A DNA stretch of 64,000 nt from Casuarius casuarius (taxonomy: Eukaryota; Chordata; Aves; Casuariiformes; Casuariidae). The notes beneath the pieces are model-generated. The model saw only the letters and a list, made by a program, of their open reading frames with translations, was not told where the DNA came from and ran no database searches. A program made the translations under genes and the position numbers. Shown piece after piece: positions 1 through 12,785 of the stretch; the first letter of the stretch is position 1, and every line of letters begins with the position of its first letter. The DNA lies in NCBI GenBank assembly GCA_003342895.1, contig PTFA01000009.1, positions 9,364,505-9,428,504 of the forward strand. Direction: 5' to 3'.

Positions 1-1989
1 CTTGTCCCCACCACGTTGGGCCACATCCTTTTTTTATGTATGTGTATTTTATGTATGTAGATAAGGGGTTGGATTGCTTCGTTACGTTCACATTCACATT
101 GCTTAGTTACATTTATAGGGCCTGGCCTTCTTTGTGCTTTTTTGCCCAATTCCCTTCTTCCCTGTCATGTCTAGGGGGAAAACATAAGGGTTTTGCTCTC
201 TGCTGAAACAGTGTTTGTACCAATACAGATTTACTATCACAGTGAGCTCAGGTGACTTACCTGATGCTCAGCTGCCATGTGAATGACTAGGCTGCCTTGC
301 TTATCCACGTACTCTATCTGCTCAGCCAGACATGAGGGGTTTAATGTGACTGTTAGCAGAGGTAATGGAGAGAGTCCCTTTGATCAGAACGGGACCTGAA
401 TCAGACCCTTCTTTTTTCCCAGCAGTCACATGGGACACTTTTATTATTATGGTCTTTTTTTTTTTCCTCATCTGAATGCACTGCAGACTATTTTCCTGTC
501 ATTATCCAAGATTTTTTGGAAGGAAAAGTTGCATCTTAAAAAAGAGATTGTCTTGCTGAGATTTATTCAGCTGACCATTTCCCCTTGCTCTAATAAGGTT
601 AAAGAAGTTGATTTCCCCCAAATCTAAATAAAGAGAAAACCTGAAGGTGCTCAGAAACATTGTATGTAATATTTTTAATTGTACTATGCATCATTAAAAT
701 ATTCATGCATTTCATACATTACTGTCTGGAAATCTCCCATTCAGCTTTAATAGCTAATTACAGCAGTGACCAGGCATTCACATGGCACATGCATGCTTAT
801 CGGATGTGACAGATGGCTATGTCTGGACCTCTGATTCATCATTTTATTTATCCTTTCTGAAAGGCTATGCTATCACTTTGCAAATAAACTGTAATTCTGC
901 CCTGGGCCCCACTAGTTGCAAAGGAAAAGGGAAAAAAAAGAAAAGCCTGTGTGCACCTAGGCAGCTATGTAGCATGGGTGCTAGCTGGAAACACCAGGGG
1001 CCAAGGAACCTTTGAAAACTGGCTTTGCTGTAAAAGGGCTGTTCACTCCTTGGAAAAGGGAACAGAGGGGACAGATTTTGTGCTGCGCCTCCAGCAGCTG
1101 CAGCGCGGAAAGCAGAGCTCCAGGGGACGGAGAACAAAGGTGGCTGCAAGCCCTCTCCACCGCGTGCCTCACGCTGTTGCATGGGCTGGGCAGGCTCCTG
1201 ACATGCACACGTAGGCAGTCGCAGCCGGCTCTAGTTGAAAGTAGGGCTCCCCAAGACGTGTAGCGACTGCTTTGCAGTCCGTAGATTTCCTAGCTAGCGA
1301 GCGTGAGAAGGAGTCGTTCCCTCGGGCACCTTCCGCCCTTGTGCCGGGCACATGCCCCAGCGCGGTCTGTGGCAGGTAGCGTCAGGTTTAGCATGAGGTG
1401 CACACGGCGCTCTCTGGGCACGGATAGTCTCCAGGTCCTCCCTTTGCTGTGCTACAGGTCCTGTGCCCTTTGCTGGTGGCAACCTCTCTGGGAAATGCAG
1501 TGTATTACCTGTGTTAACATAGATTTTGCAACCAATTTAACAAAAATTTTTGTTTTCCCTTGAATGAGATCTATGCCTTCTCTCTAAAAAGAAGCCTTTT
1601 ATCGTAATTGAACAAAAAGTTGGTCAACTGGAGTACACATTTTTTACCAGCCTGTCTAAAAGAAAGAAAATTCTCTTCTGGGGGACAAAAAGGAAGCAGT
1701 CAGCTCCGCTGCTTCTTTAGGAGCATGAGAAGAGGTGGTGTCTTGTCCACTAGGTCCTAGGCATAGCCAAAACCTCTAATTTTGCAGGAGTCAAGAACTT
1801 TTGTAGGTTATGCTGAAATACACACTGGCCCCATACGTGGGCAGACATCACACACCCAGCCAACATGCAGACAGTTTAATTGCATTACCAAAAAATGTTC
1901 CTTGATCTCAGTGGGGATTCTTACAAGTAAAAACTGAGTCATACGTAGTATGGAGCTGAGCCATTGCCCGACCTGCAGAAAAGGGATCA

Positions 1990-2590
1990 TATAGACACAC
2001 AGTTCTGGAAGTGACTTCAACTGACCATCTAATCCATCTTTCTCAGATCTGGTAGGATCAACCACAGTTAGGCCGTCCCTTGGTGAGATGTGCGTAAGCC
2101 GGTCTCAAAAGCAACTTCTGAGCGCACAAGCACCATTCCTGTGTAGCCTGTTCCGGTGTGTAATAGTTCTTAGAAGTTGGAAAGATTTTCTTCCTAATAT
2201 CTAACTTTAGTCTTTTTTGCTGTAAATTAAATCAATTATTTCTTGTCTCAGAAACAGTGGATGTGGAGGGCAATTGATTATCCTTCTTTTTATAGCCGTC
2301 TTTTTAAGGTTCTTTTTTTATATCAGATGACTAGTCTCCTTTCAATCTTCTCTGTTCCAAACTAAAAAATTTCCATTCCTCTAAGCTCACCGCAGAAGTC
2401 ATGTTTTCTAAATCTTCTTGTTCTTGTGGCTCTCCTTTGGGCTTTGCTAAGGGGGCTGCCAGAGCACTACCTGAAACCTCACCAGCACCAAGCAGAGGGG
2501 GATAACAATGTCCCATAAACATGTCAAATGCAGAGAGAAGATAGGCATTGGACTAGCCAAAATGTTGATTTCTTTTTTCAAGGCCCAGAA
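1990..2590 (-). mobile_element. Degraded CR1-like LINE fragment (3' part)
   Basis: Read on the + strand this resembles the antisense of the CR1 3' region. A degenerate CATCTAATCC block and a weak GCCTGTTCC segment lead into AGAAAGTT-like and TTCTTCCTAATATCTAAC sequence near 2175-2205, then a TTTCTTGTCTC block. Further on are CTCCTTTCAATCTTCTCT (about 2337-2354), TTGTGGCTCTCCTTTGG (about 2423-2439) and CCTCACCAGCACCAAGCAGA (about 2478-2497). The order of blocks matches the family as I know it. It is 5'-truncated, highly diverged and has no open frame, so this is an old insertion. The right end is uncertain; similarity may fade as far as 2690. Confidence 0.8.
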
Positions 2591-4059
2591 TAAAGTGAGG
2601 AATGGAGTTTCTTCTGCATTATAGATTTTTCTACCAGTTGTCCAGTTTTGACCTTTGCTGTCTCCAGGAGGTAGGTGCTGACGACTTCCATCATATTGAA
2701 ACAATTTGGTCATAGATAGCCGATGAGCAAGGCTCTTGGTCTCTACTGGGCTTCATGCGCTAGTTTTCTCCTTGGAATGGTTCAAGCTTTTTCTTTTTTG
2801 ATGTTTAGTCACGCATACCTAAAACTTACGGGAAAATGGCTTATCCTTTCTGTCAAAGGATGGAGTCTTACATGTTCCCCCGTATTTTGTAAGTCTGAGT
2901 TTCCCCTAAATAACTGTTCTTACTTTGACTTGGATTTCAGCTTAAAAAAACATTAGCCCGATATTCACTCCGTGTTGACAGCAAAAGCCCATTCATAGAG
3001 TTTGAAGTCCTGAGGGTAAACAGCGCATTCCCTTCGCTGTTCATTAAAAACAAATACAGTTTGTGCCCTTTGTCTGTTCCCTCTCAGAGCAACCTTCACA
3101 ACATGGCTTGCTAGCGAACGTTTCATTATTTATTGTTTAATTGCTGTTTCATACTTGGCATAAAAGATGTAAAGCAGAATGTGACTGCTGGAGGAATAAT
3201 TATTAGTAATGAACAGGAGAAAAAGACCCAGCACATCAGTGTTGGTGGAAATCCTGTTTCTCATTCCGCGGCGTTCGGTATCATTAGCCGTGGCAGCGAA
3301 CCCGCGCAGCTGGGACGGCGAGCCCGCGCACAATGAGGCGCTCACAGTCATTCCTCTGTGGCGCGGCGCTAGGGAGAGGTACCGTTTTCTGACTTGTTTC
3401 TATTGTTTTGAAATGAGATCTACAGCATGTGGACGCGACCTCTCGAAAGGAGCTCCACGCTTGATCATCCTCATCGTATTTAACTGGGGTTTATAGTGTC
3501 CACTTGAGTGTACTGACACAGTGGGTGAGAAAATAGAGAATTAATCTTCTATCACATTCCCTTCTGTAGAGAAATTTCCTAATTAAACATAGCAGAAAAT
3601 TACTTTAAAAGTAGCGGGGGGAGGAAAAATCCTTCCTCTACTGTGGGCATGGGCAATATTAATTGAAAAAAGTAATTTATTCATGCAAAGCTTTGAACTG
3701 CACCTCATGTCTGCAGTGATTTTCCAGCATGGAGCTAGTTTTGCCCCCAACAAGGACTTGTGTTAGAAAAATAGCAGAACATACTATAATTACTGGTTTG
3801 CTTCTGGTTGGTTTGCTTCAGCTTTTCTGTTCGGATTTATCTCTGTTTCCAAAGTTCAGAAAAATCCCTCGGTAATTGCCTCTTCCGTAAGATCTTCTCA
3901 CTATAGTAGTTGTCACACACACCGACAATTTTCCGTTTTAATATGCTGGTCTATTAGTCGCTAAGAGCGTAGATAAGATAAAAAGAAATGAAAGCCCCCT
4001 TTTTAAGCATTTTTGTTTTAAAATGACAACTTTAAATGCATTGCTCTATTTAGGAAGAA

Positions 4060-4270
4060 AAATCGGAGTGCGCAGCATTATGGGTAATGATATGGAAATG
4101 GCCATTCATGCATGGAAATGAGGGCCGCAGTTGACTCTATTAAGCAATGACTGATATAATCATTATTTTGGGTTTTGCCTCTGAAGAAGGGGGATGCAGA
4201 TACTGAGTCAATTGCATATTTAAAGGAAACATTCGGTTGTGTGTGGAATAAAGAATGTTTTCCATGTTTT
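4060..4270. promoter_or_regulatory. Candidate conserved non-coding element
   Basis: Unique AT-rich sequence with closely spaced factor-like motifs: ATTCATGCATGG at about 4104, TGAGTCA (AP-1 type) near 4206, TTGCATATTTAAA (POU/TATA-like) near 4213, and homeodomain TAAT cores. It lies just upstream of the CpG-rich islet at 4.5 kb. Conservation is not testable here, so this is a suggestion only. Confidence 0.28.
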
Positions 4271-4529
4271 TGTGTTAAATATCCTAGTGTTAAGCTGTTT
4301 GGACTTAAATAAGGTCAATATGTTGGTTTTATGCTTTTCATATTATCTCTGGCTTTCGCTTTGGCAGCGCCTCCCTCTCTCTGTTTGTGCAGCGTGACAC
4401 GGCGCTGCCAAGTCTGTAACGTCAGCTCTCTTCAGCGCTCTTTAATGCTTTTATCTACAGCGAGCTGCCTACTGCTTACACGGGGCGAGAGCTCGGGGAA
4501 AGTCAGGCACCGGGATGTAAGAAATCCTA

Positions 4530-4915
4530 TGAAAATTCATCACCGCGCTGTCTCCTTTGTCAGCCGCCCGCTGCCAGGAGCGTCCCCGCCGGCCGAGGGC
4601 AAGGCGGGCGCCGCAGGTGGTGCGAGAGGCGGGCGATGCCGTGGCGGGACCGCGGGGTCGCTCGCGGGATCCCCCGGCCGGTCTCGTCGCCGCCACTCGC
4701 GGGGAGGCGTGCGGCAGGGCTGCCCGGTGCCTCGGCCTCTCGCGTGACGGGGACGCGGCCTCGAGGTGCCGCCGGGCAAACACGCGGGCGCCCACGGTTG
4801 AAACTCGCGCCTGCCTCTGCACGGGCCGGTCCGACCGAGGCCTTGGCCACGCGGCGGCTGGCGTTTGCCAACCTCCGGCCTGGAGGCCTCTGCCAGAGCT
4901 GGGCCTTAGCGTAGG
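4530..4915. promoter_or_regulatory. Intronic CpG-rich islet
   Basis: An abrupt switch from AT-rich DNA to very GC- and CpG-rich sequence (for example GCCGCCCGCTGCC at the left edge and CACGCGGCGGCTGG near 4847). It returns to AT-rich just after 4920. No exon, TATA box or protein similarity was recognised; open frames here on both strands follow from the lack of AT-rich stops. Could be an orphan CpG island with enhancer or promoter activity. Confidence 0.45.
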
Positions 4916-6414
4916 CTCAGGTTGTAGGTTGAATAAAAATTCAATCTTTTTTATAAATGTATAAAACTTACGTATGTGTACGCACGTATTCTGCATGGTG
5001 CCCCCTACATGTAAGCTATAGATACTCTGTTCCAGTGATCAGGGCTGGGGGGGGAGGCAGGCTGCAATCTGCCCCCAATAAATCAGAAAGTTGTCCTGTT
5101 GGATTATAGTCCAGAAGGTTACGGCATAACATGCTTTTCTGCTTGATAGCCAAAGCTCTTTGTCCCTTCTGGTTTTTAAGTGCTGCTTTCACGAGGAGCC
5201 TGATAGTCAATACTGAAAAAAGCAAGGACGTGGTATCGGCAGGTATTTGAGGCAATCGTGTTTCCTTGTCTCAGTTCATTTTGTATAACGAACTTTTAAA
5301 AAAATTCAATTTTGAAACAGGAGAAAAATAAGCCTCTGTTATACAATAGCTACATTAATGGATTCCTTTTATCAAAGGCAGAAAATAGCTGTGTTACTAA
5401 ATATAATTAATGCATCTAGAGTTTGGAGAACATTATGCTAAATGTCCATGATACATTCTCTGTCCCCTTGGGCAGTAGCATATGATCAATTTTGCTACTC
5501 TGTCCTTACCTAATTATTGCTGTCGCTAATGAAGGGAAATAGAGAAAAACATGTCTTAGTAGGTTAATAAGCCATCCAGAAAATTATATTAGCGTGATCA
5601 GTCCTTAATGATTATGGTTTCTCATAGTATTAGATCACCTGAAAGGTGTTTTTAGTAGGAGATGGGAGGGGAAATTTGTATCATTTTATAGCTATTCTTG
5701 CAGGTGCACTCAGCTGATTTTTGATAAGAATACCAGTCAAAACTCCTGCTCAGGAGTCTGGACTCTTGCAAACATTGCTATCATTACTGGAGCTGATTTA
5801 TTTTATCACATAATCATCTAGAAGGGCAGCAAACATAGGAGATTTTCTACCTTCCCTCCTTCCGCAAGTATTTGTGGCATTTCCTTTCTCATGGTTTGGT
5901 TGTGTGCGAGTTCTGTGTTGCTTTTCAGAAGTTTTTCATAAATCAGCTGGCAGCGTCAAATCAGTCTGAGCAGCTTCCAACCGGCGTTTCCCTGCTTTCT
6001 CTTTCGCCGATGATACACCTTCATTTGCAATCTAGTACCTGGCTTAGCATCTGTCAGGTTTTTTCTCCTGTGTTGTTTTTTGTCTTGTTGATGCTGCTTT
6101 AAGTGCCTGTATATGCCAATACTGCAGCATACCCGGGACCTGTTTATTTGGATAGAAGCCTGTCTCTAAAGGCATGTCCAAGGCATTAAAAATGAAGGAG
6201 GAAAGATCCTCGAACATCAGAATCATTTTTTAAGTAAAGATTTTCCCCAAATTAAGCTGAATCACAGTCCTCCCTTTTAATTTGGTAATTACACTTCTGC
6301 AATGGTAATGCAATCACTGATACAGCTAAAGTGTTTGTGTGTGTGAATCAATATTAATGAGAAAGAGCGTATTTGCAGAGTGTGATCCGTATCAGCTATT
6401 TGCTTTCCGCACAA

Positions 6415-6680
6415 AGCTGCTGTAGAGCGGGCCCACCTGCGCAGTGCGAAGCGCAGAGTTGCAGAGAGAGGGCGGCGGGAAGCACTCTCCACATCATTAA
6501 ATCCCCAGCGTCACTTCTGCACTTCCCATACCTGCAGGAGCGGCGCAGGAAGGTCGCGTCGCGGGGCCCACGCGCTCGGCAGCGCAGGGACCGCCCCGTG
6601 CCGCCCCTGCGGCCCTCGGGCAGCCGGGCCACGTGCCGCCCCTTGGCCAGAGCAGAAAACCCGGGCTCTCAGCGCTCCCC
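6415..6680. promoter_or_regulatory. Intronic CpG-rich islet
   Basis: GC-rich patch with repeated CG steps (GGTCGCGTCGCGGGGCCCAC near 6551) inside AT-rich intron. No recognisable gene. Confidence 0.35.
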
Positions 6681-7499
6681 GGCCTGCGTGACTTTGCAGG
6701 TGACAAAACTGAGTGATCTCAGAAAGGTTAATCACTACTAAGTGAAAATGAAATCTGGCGTTTTCCTGCTGGGCTTCCAATTTTCTGTATATACAGTGCA
6801 TTAAAACAAAGTGAAATTAAATGCTTAAACCTTTCGTGCCATATGGCTCACTTTATATTATAAACACATATGTAAAATTATTCTCAGAGGGACAACACTG
6901 CTCTGCTGTAAATGTATTCAAACCCACTGCTCTCTACTGCTTACATCAAAGTTGAGCTTGACCTGTCACACTCACACTGTTTGTCCCGTTAGCAGAGATC
7001 TGGAAATTTTTTTCCATGTACCGTCATGTAAATTTTGGCTGACACTGTACAAAAATGGAAACCACAATTTATCCACAGAGGAGGCCCAGTGCAGCTCCTT
7101 CCCTGAAACCTTTGTCACTCTTCGAGGAGAGGCTGCGCCACTCATTAAACCCTTGCCTTTCTGCTAAGATTACCAGCCACACTGCCAATATTTTTTATGA
7201 TTTTTGTACTGTGGACACGACATCGAAAAGGAGTACCATAAACCAGTAGTGGTGCTGTTCTCACAGTGCCTCAACCTGCCACTAATAGTAATGGCTATAC
7301 GAAGGAAAAACAAGTTTCTGCTGTTTTTTCCTCTTTCGTCCTGAAAGGATGTCACGCTGCTGGACATTTTCACGTAGTTAACTGGTGTAATATGTATTTG
7401 TGTTTATCGAAGAACAGGGCTATATACAAGATAGGGTCTATGTTGCATAAATATTGTATCCTCTCATACAGGACTTAGAAGCTTTACAGTCATCCTTAC

Positions 7500-7538
7500 A
7501 TTAGCTTCTGGCAAATATTGTATTAGCTTCTAGCAAGT
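7500..7538 (+). repeat. Tandem duplication of about 22 bases
   Basis: ATTAGCTTCTGGCAA is repeated 22 bases later as ATTAGCTTCTAGCAA. The one substitution suggests a moderately old local duplication. Confidence 0.75.
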
Positions 7539-8234
7539 GCCTTAAGGGCCTGCTCTTCTGTGTATCCTGAGCTACAGCAGAGGCACTAGTACTACCTAGG
7601 TGCAGACTGGGGAAGCCTGCTGTACCTTTGCACGTGTCCGGAGGGATACTTTTACAGCTAGCTCCGAGCTGGATTTTCTTCTTTTTTCTTAAATGGAAAT
7701 TCTCACTCATAAATAAACAAACATAGGGATGAGCTTGTGTCAAGCCCTCGTCTGTGCACATTAAGAGAATCCAGCTCAGAGGTGATAATTATGAATCAGG
7801 GAATGATAGTATGGAAATACTAAATTATCCTGGGGCAGGAACCGTGAAGGGGGAGTGAGGATTGCCTTTGCATGCAGGGTTGATGTCTGAGCTGCTGCAG
7901 GAACAGGCAGATGAGGAGACATCTACCGCGGCTCCTTGCCAGGAGGGGACAGGCTTGCTGAACGAACGTGGTTTCTGATTGCCGGTTTTGGCACCTGTCA
8001 TGCCGTGGAAATCAGACTGAACCACGTCCTTCTGAGACCCCATTACAGAGTATGAGCTTGTCCCGCATCTTCTCAACCTCTGAACTCCAGGCCAGCTCCT
8101 GCTCTCAGTTGCATATGTGTAACCTGCATTAGCACCATAGAAATAAGCAGAAAATAGTGTAAAATGGAAGAAAAGTGGAGCGTGAGAAAAAAACGGCACT
8201 TCTCCTGTTGAGTTCAGCAAAAGGTGGACCCAGC

Positions 8235-8385
8235 TCATTTTACAGTAGAGCCACTTTACACCACACTGATTATGTAAATGGGATATAAGGTAAATTGTAC
8301 TTTCCCTCACTCTGACACTCCCTTACATTGCCAGAGTGATTTACAGGAGCCTTAGTGTAAATTAGAACCAGGACTAGTGTCTGCA
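8235..8385. repeat. Palindromic ancient amniote repeat relic (GTGTAAAT type)
   Basis: Contains CACTTTACACCACACTGATT at the left, a central GATTTACAGGAG block and GCCTTAGTGTAAATTAGAAC at the right. Reptile genomes hold many imperfect palindromes of this flavour, in which GTGTAAATC blocks face GATTTACAC blocks. Family name is not certain. The arms are diverged, so strand cannot be assigned. Confidence 0.5.
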
Positions 8386-11043
8386 GTCTGCGTTTTGGGA
8401 TTTAAAACCAGTCATTTCTGAGGATAATTGTGGTGCAGTCAAGACTAGGAGCAGCCTCCTAAAATTGGTTAATACCCAGATTTGGGTTTCTTCAGTGGCT
8501 TAAATGGAGTGGCGTATTATCTCCTCTATAGTCTGCCCAAAAGATAGATTTGATGTCTGCGAGCAAAGACATGAAATTGCTATAGGCTTCCACTCTTATA
8601 GCCTGCCACCTATTTGATTTATGTGATAAGTGATCTCAGATGACCCTCCAAGGCACTGAACCATTAGAGAGTTATGTTGCACAGTGATAAGAAATCTTCA
8701 GAGATACCTAAATCTTCTTTTACCACTGGGAGTTTCATCTGTTCTGGAATAAAGAACATTTTTATGTATGATGTTGCTATCTTGCTAGCCATACTAATAT
8801 TCAAAAGGATACACAGACTTAAATCAATAGCAGAGTGACAAAGACCTTAAAACTAAAGTAGTCACCAAGTGGATGCTAGACAGCTCTTTTAGGTTTTATC
8901 TTTGTGACTTTCACTCTGTTTCTTGAAAGATGAGCGGCTACAAGGGTTCAAATTCAAGTGTCCTGTTAATCTTTCCACCAGGCTGGGAGCTGGCAGCAGC
9001 ACCTTTTCAGTGCTGAAAGCCCTGGAAAGTCACATCACCCATTTTGATCTTCCTTATTTTAGGCTTTGTGAAATCATGGATTGGATCCTTCTTTATTGTC
9101 TTCATTGAATTTGTCTGAATTCAGTGATCAGAGTTGCTCTCAGCCTAGCATGAGTGGAAGTGCTCAGGATCTCTGGTAGGGTGCGAGTTCTTGGCAGGGG
9201 GAGAGCACAGCCAGGTAACTACTCTGGTTTACCTCCAGCAGGTCCCACTGAGGAAGGCACTGCTTATTCATATTTCTCCTGTTGAACCTGTATCTAATGC
9301 AGTATTTGCTTGATAGAATTTGCTATAAATGCAAGGTTTAATATAGTACCTATGTTCTGTCTACCAGTTTATCTTTGCATCATGTGTTCAGTACCTCACG
9401 CGTAAGATATCAAATGGCAAGCTCTTGTTTCAGGCAGTGTTGGATCCAGCTCTTCCCCAGATATACAAGAGGAAGACGAGGGGTGCAAGGACTAATCCCT
9501 GCTTGTCAGCAGAGACCACAGATAACAGGGCTGTTTGCAGTTCTGCAGGAAAAGGATGTTTCGGGCCCACCTTGGCAGTCGGCAGAAGTGATAAAGAGGA
9601 TTTGTAATCTGGCCTGTTTCCCTCTGCTCGGGCGCTCCGGGCCAGCTGGCCACAAAAAGCCCACACTTGACTCTCCTTAGGAGTAACCTCTGGTGGCCGT
9701 TTTTCTGACAATAAGAGAAGTGTTACGATATCGGGCACTTTCCTGAAATGCAGCTCCCCGTCTCCCTCGACACAGCATTGTGGCTTAATGATCTGTGCAG
9801 GCAGTTTACCTGAGGGAGGCATCAGATGTGATCTTTTCCTGTTTCTCTGGTTCTCTTCTGGTTCCTTGGAATTAGCACAACAGTAATCTCCTTCCAGGCC
9901 CTTTAATAACCGCCTTGACTGGTGGCCCTTCATCTCGCATCCATGCAGCTGCGGCGTGTCCACTTGGTTGTTCTGTTCGCACCGTTGGGCATGCTGAAGT
10001 ACACGACAGCAGGGACTGATGCCACAAAAGCCTGGGCAGCATCACAGGCGTGTTTACAACAGCCGTGTCTATTCCTTGAAAATTCTCCTGCAAGGAAGTG
10101 ATTTCTCTTTAAAATTAAATTAATGCAGGGGAAAGATGAATGGTCCCCACGTGCTATTTGGCTTTTTGCTCAAAGCTGTTTATGAGAGGAAGCTCTTGGC
10201 AAAATTAAATGAACCTCCTCTTCCTCAAGCTGGCAAATTCTGTCAAAGCTGGTCATCTTACACCTTCATAAATCTGAGATGTTGGCATCCCACATACACC
10301 AGGCAAACATCAAATTTTGTAGGGGGACTGCACAAGGGTGCAATAATCACAGCTGTTTCATGTCAGCACTCAGAAAGCTTACAATAGGATTTTATTCAAT
10401 GAGCCATTCCTTTTGAAATGCCATTAGAGATATTTGCTATGAGAAACTGGCCTCAACTAATCATATTTAATTTTTTATCAAATGCACTGTGGGAGCAGCA
10501 GGGATATGCATGAGACAGAAACAAGCAAATAGTGTTTATTTAGAATAAATAAACTTTGAATAAGAATTGAATCCATTCCCTCCTGCCTACAGCTGTACGA
10601 ATATAGACGAGTCCCTACAGAGGTCTGTAGAGGTTCATGTCCTGACTTCAGACCCAGATGCCCTGAGAGATCTCCAGTTGCCCCCACTGAAAGCAGACAG
10701 TTGCAATTGGATAGATGCAGAGGAGCAATTCTGTTACTGTAAAACCATTCCCATCCCATCTGCATTTAGCCGTGATAAATGAGGTTCAGAGGCTGTCAAG
10801 GCTATGCTGCCTCTCCAGTGGAGCTTCCAGTCCCTGGACTAGATGACACCTTGAAAAAGTCTGTTTCTAAGAAACTGAGCTGTGCAAACTGAGAGCCACA
10901 AACTTTCCATCAGCCTGCTACTTTCCTCACAGCAAATGACATCTCCTTAGAAGAGCTACCAGGGCTGCTCCCATGCTTGGCCTTGTATTAGGATAAAATG
11001 GAAGAATTCCACAGTGCTCTTAATATTACCTGAAAACAGCATG

Positions 11044-11175
11044 CATATATATATATAAGAATATATATATATATATACACACACACATACACACACACAC
11101 ATGCATATACACACCTATATATATATATACACACACCTCTCTCTCTCTCTAAATATATATATATAAATATATAGG
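11044..11175. repeat. Compound TA / CA / CT microsatellite
   Basis: About 130 bases in which (TA)n, (CA)n, a second (TA)n, (CA)n, (CT)n and a third (TA)n follow each other with few interruptions. It is the longest simple repeat in the window and likely length-polymorphic. Confidence 0.95.
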
Positions 11176-12764
11176 CATATGGTTAAGCCACTTTTTTATT
11201 ACTCAGTAAAGAGGTGAAGTGAAAATTGCAAATCTCTAATTCTCGCAGTATTTAATCACACTCCTTTGCTCAAAGCACTGAGCACAGACAGACACGTAAA
11301 TAAAAGGAAAAGCCAAAGATGTGTTTGTTCAGGATCATCCCCAATTGGGTTTTGGTCAACACTGAGGCTCCCCAGGTATGTACCACAACCCTGATAATAA
11401 ACAGTAATAAAACAGTGAATCAAACTCCATTTCATCTTGTGCTACCAGGGAGCCAGCGGGTCTGCGAGAGAAGGTGCTGTCAGAGATGTGCGGACTCTGC
11501 CCACGCATTCGTTTTTGCTGCCGTAGGATACCTGAAAATGGCTGTTGAATTCTGTAGTTCCTGGCATTAGCCAACAGACATTTTCCTCCTGAGCTCAGAA
11601 GAGACAGCTGGTGAGGGGCTTGGGGGTTGTCTCTTTGCTTTCCCCTGAATGCTCTTTGTAGCCATTTATCAAAATTCCTCAAGGTTACAGCTTAGTTTCC
11701 TTGCTTTAAAGGAAATCGAAAAATTGGGGATGCTGGTGGAAGGAAAGAAGCCAAAAGAGAAGGGGAAGAAAGGCATGAAAGAAACCAAGAAAGGAGATTA
11801 AAAATAAAGGTGGCACTAGAGAGAGCAACAGTACTCAGTAATAATGTGAACAAGTTTTTATACTAGTTATTTACTGAAATTAAAGCACATCTTACACTCT
11901 GTTTTCTTATCCTAATTGTACTGTACTCGTGGTAGAACTGGAGCCTTTAGCACAGTGCATCTGACAAGGGTGAGCTCTGTTTCACAACTGTTTTTTCCCA
12001 GTTTGACATACACTCAGCATTGCCCAGGACTGAAAAATCTTGACTTAGGCCTATAAAAATAATTAGATTTTTAAAAAGATAAACTTGATAGTTTCTGGTA
12101 TTTATCTTCCTCCCAAACTTTTTTGCCACAGCCATATAGCTTAGACATGCCTTTCAAAATAAATACACATAGAAGCTGATATTCTTTTACCTCGAGATAA
12201 TCCAGCAGCTGTGATTTTAAGAAAAAATATAACCTGAGATTCACAATAAAAGTATAAGAGCTGGAAAACACTGCAAATTGAATCTGACTGGCATCAAAGC
12301 AGTGCCAGAGTATATCTACCTGGTCTTTAGCAAGAAGATAAGAGCACATTTTATCAACAGTCTGAGCTGGCTGGATACATCTAGTTCCACCCTGAAAATC
12401 CTGTTACATATTTGCATTACACTGAACTCAGCCCTCTAAACTTTTCCAGTGCTAGGCTGAGAATTGCAATGTGAAGACGCCCAAGATGGGCCCTAAAGCA
12501 ATAGAAGCCCTGCAAAGCGCAGTCTGGTTTCCTGGGCAGTCAATTCAGGTATGTCGCAGCACTGGCAGTGGTTACGGCTATTTAAATAATCTGCCCACTG
12601 ATGACAGAGGGTTGATTTCACGGACTGATCTTTGGTGGGACTGGGAAACTGATGCAAGGCCTGGTGAAATGAGTGAGAGCATTTCGGTTCTCCTTGGGAA
12701 GCCCTGAACCAGGTCCTGAGCTGGATAAAGACACTGATTTCTAATGTTATAAGTAATTTCCCCA

Positions 12765-12785
12765 GTGTGTTTGTGTGTGTGTGTG
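12765..12785 (+). repeat. (GT)n microsatellite
   Basis: GT dinucleotide run with one T interruption, followed by GAGAGAGGAGAGA. Confidence 0.85.

Noticed and set aside
4469..4996. 175-codon open frame on the - strand and several others in the 4.5-kb islet
   Set aside because: Same compositional effect; no splice, start or protein-family support.
7825..8310. 161-codon open frame on the - strand
   Set aside because: Its 5' end lies in the palindromic repeat relic near 8.3 kb and there is no domain.
9430..9963. 177-codon open frame on the - strand
   Set aside because: No similarity that I recognise and no splice context; treated as a chance open frame.
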